DNA of 64,000 bases. It comes from an uncultured Prevotellaceae bacterium. GTDB taxonomy: Bacteria; Bacteroidota; Bacteroidia; Bacteroidales; Muribaculaceae. Below the pieces are notes generated by a model that saw only the letters and a list, made by a program, of their open reading frames with translations, ran no database searches and was not told the DNA's origin. Below, in pieces: positions 57,837 to 64,000 of this stretch. The stretch's first letter is position 1; each line of letters begins with the position of its first letter. A program made the position numbers and the translations under genes. Location of the stretch: NCBI GenBank assembly GCA_900317325.1, contig ONGE01000011.1, positions 1-64,000 on the forward strand. The letters are read 5' to 3'.

Positions 57837-58517
57837 ATGTTTGTATACATTCTCATGGGAGGCATTTTTATACTGAGCATGATTGTTCAGAACTCCCTCA
57901 AGACCAAATTTGCCAAGTATAGCAAAGTCCCTCTGGGCGTTCCCATGGCCGGTCGTGACATCGCCAATGCCATGTTGCAGCAGAACGGATGTGGCGACGT
58001 GAAGGTGACCAGCGTGAGCGGCCAGCTTACCGACCACTTCAATCCTGCCAACAGGACGGTGAACCTGAGTGAACCGGTTTATGGCACTAACAGCATTGCT
58101 GCTGCAGCAGTCGCTGCCCATGAGTGCGGTCACGCCGTGCAGCACAAGGTGGGTTACAGCATGCTGCAGTTGCGCACCAAGATGGTGCCCATCGTGTCGT
58201 TTGCCTCCAACACCATTCAGTGGTTACTGCTTGCTGGTATCGTTGTTGCAGGTTGGACGCCGATTCCCCTGTATATCGCTTTGGCCATGTTCGCCATGAC
58301 GGTGCTGTTCAGCTTTGTGACCCTGCCTGTTGAGGTGGATGCCAGCCGTCGCGCCGTCAAGTGGCTCGAGGGCTCTGGAATCGTGAGCGGTCAGCAGTTG
58401 GGCTATGCCAAGGATGCTCTCCATGCTGCAGCCTACACCTATGTGGTGGCTGCTATCGGCTCCCTGGCCACCTTGTTATACTATGTAGCCATCTTCCTGG
58501 GTGGCCGCAGGAGGTAA
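57837..58517 (+). CDS. YugP-like membrane zinc metallopeptidase
   Basis: The ATG at 57837 opens a 226-residue membrane protein. It has an N-terminal helix (3-19), the zinc site HECGH (95-99) in AAAVAAHECGHAVQHKVGYSML, two long hydrophobic hairpins (about 115-165), the conserved LPVEVDASRRA, and a final membrane helix (about 202-222) before a Arg-rich end. This fits the neutral zinc metallopeptidase family PF04298, whose substrate is not known. hisS follows after 54 bp. Confidence 0.93.
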   Translation: MFVYILMGGIFILSMIVQNSLKTKFAKYSKVPLGVPMAGRDIANAMLQQNGCGDVKVTSVSGQLTDHFNPANRTVNLSEPVYGTNSIAAAAVAAHECGHAVQHKVGYSMLQLRTKMVPIVSFASNTIQWLLLAGIVVAGWTPIPLYIALAMFAMTVLFSFVTLPVEVDASRRAVKWLEGSGIVSGQQLGYAKDALHAAAYTYVVAAIGSLATLLYYVAIFLGGRRR

Positions 58518-58572
58518 TACCGATAACACAATACACATTAAATATAAGAGTAAAAAAAGTTAATACCGATAA
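58515..58572. repeat. 12-bp direct repeat spanning the yugP-hisS gap
   Basis: TAATACCGATAA occurs at 58515-58526, starting with the stop codon of the protease gene, and again at 58561-58572, ending on the A of the hisS ATG. The spacer is 34 bp. The function is unclear, and it may reflect a local duplication. Confidence 0.55.
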
Positions 58573-59936
58573 TGGCACAAAAACCATCCATCCCCAAGGG
58601 GACTCGCGACTTCTCGCCCATCGAGATGGCGCGCCGCAACTATATCTTCAACACGATAAAAGACGTGTTCTTGCTTTATGGCTTCCAGCAGATCGAAACG
58701 CCGGCTGTCGAAAACCTGTCCACCTTGATGGGCAAGTATGGCGAGGAGGGCGATAAACTGTTGTTCAAGATTCTGAACAGTGGTGATTACCTGAAGGACG
58801 CTCCCGATGACCTGCTCGCGGCCCATGACTCACTTCACTTGACGACCAAGATCAGCGAGAAGGGACTGCGCTATGACTTGACGGTGCCCTTTGCCCGCTA
58901 CGTCGTGCAGCATCGCAACGACCTGCAGATGCCCTTCAAGCGCTATCAGGTTCAGCCCGTGTGGCGTGCCGACCGTCCGCAGAAGGGGCGTTACCGCGAG
59001 TTTTACCAGTGTGATGCCGATATCGTGGGCAGCGACTCGTTGCTGAACGAGGTGGAACTGGTGACGATGATCGACGAGGTGTTCAACCGCTTCAACATCA
59101 ATGTCGCCATCAAGCTGAACAACCGCAAGATCCTGAGCGGTATCGCCGAGATTATCGGTGCTGCCGACAAGATTATCGACATTACCGTCGCCATCGACAA
59201 ACTCGACAAGATAGGCATCGACAACGTGAATGCCGAGTTGCGGGAGAAAGGGTTGAGCGACGAGGCCATCGCCACGTTGCAGCCCCTCCTGGCTCTCGAC
59301 GGCACCAACGAGGAACGTCTCACCGCTCTGGCAGGTATGCTTGCCGGCAGCGAGGTGGGCATGAAGGGTATCGAGGAGATGCGCTATGTGCTTGACCATG
59401 TGGCGGCCCTGGGTACTCGTGCCCGCGTTGAACTGGATGTGTCGCTGGCTCGCGGCTTGAACTATTACACGGGCACCATCCTCGAGGTCAAGGCCCTCGA
59501 CGTGGCCATCGGCAGCATCACGGGTGGTGGTCGTTACGATAACTTGACGGGTGTGTTCGGCATGCCGGGCCTGTCGGGTGTGGGCATCAGCTTCGGTGCC
59601 GACCGCATTTATGATGTGCTGAACGCCCTCGACCTGTATCCTGCCGACACGATGGCAACGGCACGTGTGATGTTCGTCAACTTCGGCGAGCAAGAGGCTG
59701 CCACCTCGCTGGGTCACATCATGGCCCTGCGTCGTGCAGGCATCAGTGCCGAGCTGTATCCCGATATCTCCAAGATGAAGAAGCAGATGAATTATGCCAA
59801 CGATCGCCAAATCCCGTATGTGGCCATCGTGGGCGCCGACGAGGTCCAGAACGGTACCATCGCTCTCAAGAACATGGCCACTGGCGAGCAGCAATCGTTG
59901 ACCGTCGATCAGGTGATTGAGAAACTCGGTAAATAA
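58572..59936 (+). CDS. hisS: Histidine--tRNA ligase
   Basis: The 454-residue class II synthetase begins [23 protein letters not shown]. It has motif 1 around [10 protein letters not shown], motif 2 with [26 protein letters not shown], the HisA motif [15 protein letters not shown], motif 3 [11 protein letters not shown], and a C-terminal anticodon-binding domain (about 360-454). It charges tRNA(His). It is followed by a Crp/Fnr regulator gene after 30 bp. Confidence 0.97.
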   Translation: MAQKPSIPKGTRDFSPIEMARRNYIFNTIKDVFLLYGFQQIETPAVENLSTLMGKYGEEGDKLLFKILNSGDYLKDAPDDLLAAHDSLHLTTKISEKGLRYDLTVPFARYVVQHRNDLQMPFKRYQVQPVWRADRPQKGRYREFYQCDADIVGSDSLLNEVELVTMIDEVFNRFNINVAIKLNNRKILSGIAEIIGAADKIIDITVAIDKLDKIGIDNVNAELREKGLSDEAIATLQPLLALDGTNEERLTALAGMLAGSEVGMKGIEEMRYVLDHVAALGTRARVELDVSLARGLNYYTGTILEVKALDVAIGSITGGGRYDNLTGVFGMPGLSGVGISFGADRIYDVLNALDLYPADTMATARVMFVNFGEQEAATSLGHIMALRRAGISAELYPDISKMKKQMNYANDRQIPYVAIVGADEVQNGTIALKNMATGEQQSLTVDQVIEKLGK

Positions 59937-59966
59937 TCTATTAATTGAAAATCTGGTTGCCGCATT

Positions 59967-60644
59967 ATGAACAGCATGTATCAACAGTTGATGCAACTGC
60001 CTCTCTTCCAGGGGGTGAGCACCGATAAGATTACAACCCTGGTAGAGAAGTTGCCGTTCCACTTCCTCAAGTTCCGCAACGGGGAACAGGTGTTGCAGAC
60101 GGGCGACCCGTGCACGCACCTCAAGTTCATCGTTTCGGGACGAGTGAGACTGACGACGCCCTGCGCCCACCTGCGCGTGACGTTCGGGCAGACGTTGTCC
60201 TCGCCTCATGTGCTGGCCGCCGAGTATCTGTTCGGGCGTGAGACGGTTTATCCGTTCACAGCTGTTGCCGAGGGGCCTTGCGGCATCCTGCAACTGCTCA
60301 AGAGCGATTACATCAAGATGGTGAACACCGACAAGGTGTTTCTCTTCAACATCCTCAATTATCTGTCTTCGGGCAGCCAGCGCAGCGTCTCCTCGGTCTT
60401 GTCGGCCAGGAACGGCTCGGTGGCCGAGCGACTGGCGATGATTGTCGATTCGCTCACGGTGAGTGGCTCGACCGATATCACCTTGAATTATAAGCAGAAG
60501 GATCTCTGCTCCCTGTTGGGCACACAGCGCACGACGCTTGTCGCTTCGCTGGACAAGCTTCAGGAGAAAGATATATTGGAATATGACAGCAACGAGTTGC
60601 GCGTGCTTGACTACGACGGCTTGTTGGAGATTAACAAAGATTGA
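59967..60644 (+). CDS. Crp/Fnr family transcriptional regulator
   Basis: The 225-residue protein has an N-terminal cyclic-nucleotide-binding-type jelly roll (about 8-125, with FLKFRNGEQVLQTGDPCTHLKFIVSGRVRL). A dimer helix and a winged helix-turn-helix (about 165-215, DLCSLLGTQRTTLVASLDKLQEKDIL) follow. There is no N-terminal Cys cluster for an iron-sulfur centre, so it is not a classical FNR. The ligand is unknown. It starts 30 bp after hisS and is followed closely by a TSCPD protein. Confidence 0.92.
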   Translation: MNSMYQQLMQLPLFQGVSTDKITTLVEKLPFHFLKFRNGEQVLQTGDPCTHLKFIVSGRVRLTTPCAHLRVTFGQTLSSPHVLAAEYLFGRETVYPFTAVAEGPCGILQLLKSDYIKMVNTDKVFLFNILNYLSSGSQRSVSSVLSARNGSVAERLAMIVDSLTVSGSTDITLNYKQKDLCSLLGTQRTTLVASLDKLQEKDILEYDSNELRVLDYDGLLEINKD

Positions 60645-60654
60645 TAATAAAAAG

Positions 60655-60918
60655 ATGAAATACACGTTTTATCCTCAAGGAACCTGCTCGTCGCAGATCG
60701 ACTTTGACATCGACCAGGAGGGCATCCTGCGCGATGTGCAGTTCACAGGCGGTTGCCATGGCAATTTGCAGGGCATCTCGGTGCTGGTGCGCGGCATGCG
60801 TGCCGACGAGGTCATCGGCAAGTTGCAAGGCATACGCTGCGGCTACAAGAACACGTCTTGTCCCGACCAGCTGGCGACGGCCCTGCGTGCGGCATTGCAG
60901 CAGAAGACCGAGAAATAA
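60655..60918 (+). CDS. TSCPD domain protein (87 aa)
   Basis: Starting at the ATG at 60655, 10 bp after the Crp/Fnr gene, the product has the pattern of TIGR03905-type proteins: YPQGTCSSQIDFDIDQEGILRDVQFTGGCHGNLQGISVLVRGM, then GIRCGYKNTSCPDQLATAL. Three conserved Cys positions suggest a metal site. The domain resembles the C-terminal module of B12-dependent ribonucleotide reductase. Its function is unknown. Confidence 0.9.
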   Translation: MKYTFYPQGTCSSQIDFDIDQEGILRDVQFTGGCHGNLQGISVLVRGMRADEVIGKLQGIRCGYKNTSCPDQLATALRAALQQKTEK

Positions 60919-60960
60919 AGAATCATCAACAATAACACAATATTAATAGAATTAAGAAGA

Positions 60961-61386
60961 ATGAAAAAATGTTTATTGATAGTGGCAGCTGCCCTGGCAA
61001 TGTCACTTGTGGGATGTAATGGAAACAGTGAGTTGAAGGCCAAGTATCAAGCCCAAGGCGAAGAGTTTGCTACAAAGCTGGATGCCGCTTGCCAGCAGCA
61101 GGATGCTACGACGATTCTCGCGCTTGATGACAGCATCCGCGCCGTTGAAGAAGAGGTAATCGCTACTGGTGACACCGCTGCCATCGCTGCCTACAAGGCT
61201 GCCCTGAAAGACGCCCGCATGCGCAATGGCGCTGCCATCTCCAAGTTGAAGGTGGATAATGGCGAGAATCGTGAAGAGGTTCTCGACGAGGTGGTCGACG
61301 ATGCCATGAACGAGGACGTGAGCATCACGACGGTCACCCGGTCGATCAATGCTGTGGGACGTCAGGAGCCTCCCAAGAAGAGATAA
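60961..61386 (+). CDS. Small helical lipoprotein (141 aa)
   Basis: The lipobox is SLVGC (Cys19). The mature chain is almost wholly helical and charged, with long Ala/Glu/Lys stretches (residues 22-110), and ends in Pro-Pro-Lys-Lys-Arg. The style resembles the Ala-rich lipoprotein at 56941-57498, without its 11-mer repeat. There is no known family. It is placed between the TSCPD gene and another lipoprotein gene on the same strand. Confidence 0.78.
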   Translation: MKKCLLIVAAALAMSLVGCNGNSELKAKYQAQGEEFATKLDAACQQQDATTILALDDSIRAVEEEVIATGDTAAIAAYKAALKDARMRNGAAISKLKVDNGENREEVLDEVVDDAMNEDVSITTVTRSINAVGRQEPPKKR

Positions 61387-61396
61387 TAAAAGATAG

Positions 61397-62362
61397 ATGC
61401 AAGGACCGCGCCGAGGAATAGCGACATGGCTTTCACGTGTTGTCGCGTGTTGCGTCATCACCTTGCTGGTGATGTCTTGCGGCACGGGCATTGAGATGTC
61501 GAGGCGTGTCACCGACAAGGAGGTGCAACGAGTCTTGGACGAGGGGGCCGGCCACGAGGCCGTGGTGACCCTGGAAGCCTACAAGGACTCGCTAGCAGCC
61601 TGGGAACTCGGGAAACGTTTCTGGGTAGCCGATGACAGGGTGACGCAGATGCTTGCCGTGACCGATGGCTATGACAAGGATACCCTGCATCTGGCTGGAC
61701 ATGTCCTTAGATATCAGGGGTATTCCAGAAGTGGAATAGCCGTCTATGGTGATGACCGCAGGATATTCATCAATTTTGAAGATGAGCAGACGGGTTTGGG
61801 TCTTTCTTACGTCATGAAGAGCCGTGATGCGAATCATACCCTTTCCTCTCTGCCGATGCTGATTGATTTGGACATGGTGAATCATGTGTCACGCCAGCTG
61901 GTGGGTAAGGACTTTTATATCCGTACGCCCATCTGGTATGACCGCCAATCCGAGCAGATGATTGATGGCCGTCATTTCATCAAGGTTCACATCGACAGTG
62001 TGATGCCCGGCAATGCCGTGTTACCGCTGCGCGTGTTGTTCACCACGCTGGACACCGGCGAAAAGGCCATGGTATGGATGAGTGACAATGCATCGACGAT
62101 GCATGGCCGCGACTTTGATGCGCTGTTTGTGGAGAGGGACCCGCACTTGGGACATCCGGCCATCACCGACGCCAACTGGGAACTGATTACCCGTGGGCAG
62201 GTCGTGGTGGGAATGACCAAGGAAGAGTGCCGCTTGTCGCTGGGCAGCCCCCAGCGCATCAACGAGAATCCCGATCAGGGCGGCATGAGGGAATATTGGT
62301 ATTACGACGGCGGGTCGTATCTGTTTTTTGTTGACGGCCTGCTCAACCAGTTCAGGAGATAG
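61397..62362 (+). CDS. Lipoprotein with a BamE-like C-terminal segment (321 aa)
   Basis: A long n-region (MQGPRRGIATWLSRVV) precedes the hydrophobic core and lipobox (LLVMSC, Cys28). The central part (60-250) is beta-rich. The last 60 residues (VVVGMTKEECRLSLGSPQRINENPDQGGMREYWYYDGGSYLFFVDGLL) have the GMTxxEVxxxLGxPxx...W.Y layout of the SmpA/OmlA (BamE) fold. That resemblance is by eye only. It begins 10 bp after the previous lipoprotein gene and is 1 bp from the metallo-hydrolase gene, so it is part of one operon. Confidence 0.78.
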   Translation: MQGPRRGIATWLSRVVACCVITLLVMSCGTGIEMSRRVTDKEVQRVLDEGAGHEAVVTLEAYKDSLAAWELGKRFWVADDRVTQMLAVTDGYDKDTLHLAGHVLRYQGYSRSGIAVYGDDRRIFINFEDEQTGLGLSYVMKSRDANHTLSSLPMLIDLDMVNHVSRQLVGKDFYIRTPIWYDRQSEQMIDGRHFIKVHIDSVMPGNAVLPLRVLFTTLDTGEKAMVWMSDNASTMHGRDFDALFVERDPHLGHPAITDANWELITRGQVVVGMTKEECRLSLGSPQRINENPDQGGMREYWYYDGGSYLFFVDGLLNQFRR

Positions 62363-62363
62363 A

Positions 62364-63134
62364 ATGTTGACGACATTGGAAATAGAATTTCTGGGAACAG
62401 GAACATCGACAGGCGTGCCCATGCTGCGTTGCCATTGTCCCGTGTGCATGAGCGCCGACCCTCGTGACCAGCGGTTGCGCACCTCGGCAATAGTCAGATA
62501 TCAGGGTGTCAGGTTTCTCATTGATTGCGGGCCTGACTTCCGCACCCAGATGCTGCGCGCCAGCGACGATAACCTGGATGCGGTCCTGTTAACCCACATC
62601 CACTATGACCATGTTGCAGGTCTTGATGACTTGCGCACCTACTGCTTTGAGCGCCAGTTCCCGCTGTATGCTCGTGCCGATGTGCTGGAAAACCTGCACC
62701 GACGCATCCCTTACTGTTTCCCTGGTGGCACTCCCTATCCGGGTGTAGCCCAGTTTGAGGAACATGTCATCGGCGATGACCCGTTCCTGGTCGAGGGTGT
62801 GCGTGTTGAGCCGATTCCGGTGATGCATTACAAGCTTCCCATCTGCGGTTTCCGTATCGGACCGCTTGCCTACATCACCGATGCCAAGGAGATTGCCGAC
62901 GAGGTGGTGGATTCCCTCCGTGGGGTACCCCTGCTGGTCATCAATGCCTTGCGCATCAAGCCGCACATTTCTCACATGTGTCTTGACGAGACCCTTGCCA
63001 TTGTAGAACGTGTCAAGCCTGGCCGCACCCTACTGGTACATATGTCCGACGGTATCGGATTTCATGCCGATTCCCATAGGTTGTTGCCTCAGGGTGTCGA
63101 ACTGGCCTATGACGGCTTGATAGTAAAAGTATAA
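62364..63134 (+). CDS. MBL-fold metallo-hydrolase (PhnP-like)
   Basis: The ATG at 62364 follows the lipoprotein stop by 1 bp, with AGGAGA as a possible ribosome site. The 256-residue protein has the metal motif HIHYDHVAGLDDLR, an N-terminal LGTGTSTGVPMLRCHCPVC (a PhnP-type start with two Cys), and later VMHYKLPICGFRIG and HMSDGIGFH. Such enzymes cut cyclic phosphodiesters or RNA-type substrates. The substrate is unassigned. Confidence 0.9.
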   Translation: MLTTLEIEFLGTGTSTGVPMLRCHCPVCMSADPRDQRLRTSAIVRYQGVRFLIDCGPDFRTQMLRASDDNLDAVLLTHIHYDHVAGLDDLRTYCFERQFPLYARADVLENLHRRIPYCFPGGTPYPGVAQFEEHVIGDDPFLVEGVRVEPIPVMHYKLPICGFRIGPLAYITDAKEIADEVVDSLRGVPLLVINALRIKPHISHMCLDETLAIVERVKPGRTLLVHMSDGIGFHADSHRLLPQGVELAYDGLIVKV

Positions 63135-63138
63135 GGAA

Positions 63139-63567
63139 GTGGAAGAGATCAAGATATCGGAGGTCAAGCCCGATGAGCAGACGTCGGGTTTGCAGTTCTT
63201 TGAGAGCCGCGTCCAGGCGGGCTTTCCCAGCCCTGCTCAAGGCGAATATGCCGACAGTATCGACCTGAACCGTGCGCTCATCACCAATCCTGCTGCCACC
63301 TTCTGTGCCCGTGTCATCGGCAATTCGATGGTGGAAGCCGGAATCAACGAGGGCGACTTGCTCATCATCGACCGTTCTCTCACGCCTCACGACGGCAATA
63401 TCGCTGTTTGCTTCATCGACGGTGATTTCACTGTCAAGCGCTTGAGCGTGCGTGACGAGGGCGTTTTTCTCACCCCTACCAATGCCGATTTTCCCGAACT
63501 GCGTGTTGAGGAGGACAGCAATTTCCAGGTGTGGGGTGTGGTATCGCATATCATCAAGAGGGTTTAA
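63139..63567 (+). CDS. umuD: UmuD-like S24 peptidase
   Basis: The start is a GTG at 63139, 4 bp after the metallo-hydrolase stop, with AAGGA upstream. The 142-residue product has the self-cleavage region AGFPSPA (Ala27-Gly28), the catalytic Ser63 (GNSMVEAGI) and Lys100 (DFTVKRL). This is the LexA/UmuD peptidase without a DNA-binding domain, which in DNA damage is cleaved with help of RecA. A umuC gene normally follows but does not here; the next gene encodes a membrane protein. Confidence 0.92.
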   Translation: MEEIKISEVKPDEQTSGLQFFESRVQAGFPSPAQGEYADSIDLNRALITNPAATFCARVIGNSMVEAGINEGDLLIIDRSLTPHDGNIAVCFIDGDFTVKRLSVRDEGVFLTPTNADFPELRVEEDSNFQVWGVVSHIIKRV

Positions 63568-63573
63568 CATTTA

Positions 63574-64000
63574 GTGTTGGAAGCGAGCAGAAGGCATATT
63601 CCGAGGTATGGCACGGCATTTTTTGTGCTATGCGTGGCTGTGGTGGCCTGGCAATGTTTTGTCGTGGCGCTTGACACGCAGTTGGGCGGGATGTCTCGCC
63701 TGTTGCACGAGTGGCACACGGTGGCCGTCTCGGTGGCCAATGCCCTGTTGCTGCTGGCGCCCTATTGGCTGTTGCCTCGGCGCTGGCGCTGGCTGGTGTG
63801 GGTGCCGTTGACACTCCTCACCGTGTGGTGCATGATACAGGTGTGCTATTGCAGGGCCTACGACGACCTGATGCCGTGGCAGAGCCTGACGCTTACCGAG
63901 AATGTCAATTCCACCCTTGCTGCCAGCACCGTGTCCCTGCTGCGATGGCAGGACCTGCTCATCGTGGTGTCTTATCTGGGGCTGATTGCGGCCTGCGTGT
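63574..64000 (+). CDS. N-terminal part of an LtaS-like membrane phosphotransferase/sulfatase (runs off the window)
   Basis: The frame is open from a GTG at 63574 (TTG at 63577 is an alternative) to the window end, giving 142 residues. It starts 6 bp after the UmuD stop. A basic start is followed by membrane helices at about 15-33, 48-64, 70-86 and 128-142. The periplasmic link YCRAYDDLMPWQSLTLTENVNSTL resembles Bacteroidales LTA-synthase-type phosphoethanolamine or glycerophosphate transferases. The catalytic domain lies outside the window, so the call is tentative. Confidence 0.6.
   Translation, partial: MLEASRRHIPRYGTAFFVLCVAVVAWQCFVVALDTQLGGMSRLLHEWHTVAVSVANALLLLAPYWLLPRRWRWLVWVPLTLLTVWCMIQVCYCRAYDDLMPWQSLTLTENVNSTLAASTVSLLRWQDLLIVVSYLGLIAACV

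Noticed and set aside
58830..60665. A 611-codon minus-strand frame opposite hisS and the Crp/Fnr gene
   Set aside because: It is antisense to conserved genes and has no domain signature.

Overview
The window reads as a chromosomal segment of a member of the Bacteroidota, most likely order Bacteroidales (a gut Muribaculaceae- or Prevotella-like genome; the genus cannot be fixed from the sequence). The evidence is repeated Bacteroidota-type promoters (TTG/TTTG, about 20 bp, then TAnnTTTG), few Shine-Dalgarno sites, a TonB receptor with a CarboxypepD_reg-like N-terminus, a FeoA-FeoB fusion, a type IX secretion plug protein, a BACON-like lipoprotein, carboxynorspermidine decarboxylase and many lipoproteins. 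I see no rRNA, tRNA, CRISPR array, transposase or prophage. Both window edges are arbitrary, and a gene runs off the right edge.

Layout. 0-7 kb, mostly minus strand: ROK sugar kinase plus lipoprotein, an orphan TonB receptor, and the dut / TPR / DUF4292 operon. 7-14 kb: a small unknown protein, ADP-ribosylglycohydrolase / SpoU methyltransferase / radA, then the iron uptake operon feoAB plus a 55-residue Cys-rich partner, and trmN6. 14-24 kb, mostly plus strand: a Tyr/Trp/Gly-rich secreted protein with a FadL-like porin, a MerR regulator facing alaS, a Ca2+/Na+ exchanger and the T9SS plug protein. 23-27 kb, minus: nspC and pcrA/uvrD. 27-32 kb, minus: a tight five-gene operon of secreted proteins of unknown function. 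32-36 kb: an orphan HsdR_N-like protein, an M64 peptidase, gpmI and a BACON-like lipoprotein. 36.6-48 kb, minus: four tandem paralogous secreted subtilisin-like proteins and a GH53 endogalactanase, all five ending in a dockerin-like double repeat. 48-51 kb: holA, ridA and a C1-type peptidase. 51-64 kb, plus: mutS2, an M3 peptidase, lipoproteins, a GNAT enzyme, a YugP-like metalloprotease, hisS, a Crp/Fnr regulator, a TSCPD protein, lipoproteins, a metallo-hydrolase, a UmuD-like peptidase and the start of an LtaS-like membrane enzyme.

Most of the window is housekeeping. The parts least explained by known biology are: the protease/dockerin cluster with no cohesin in sight; the five-gene secreted operon; symmetric face-to-face promoters between merR and alaS; a family of intercistronic arrays built from 7-bp or 9-bp degenerate units, different at each locus; a REP-like palindrome inside the M64 peptidase reading frame; and a plus-strand terminator with no gene in front of it upstream of feoAB, which suggests a small RNA. 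All functional calls come from reading motifs by eye; no database search was run.
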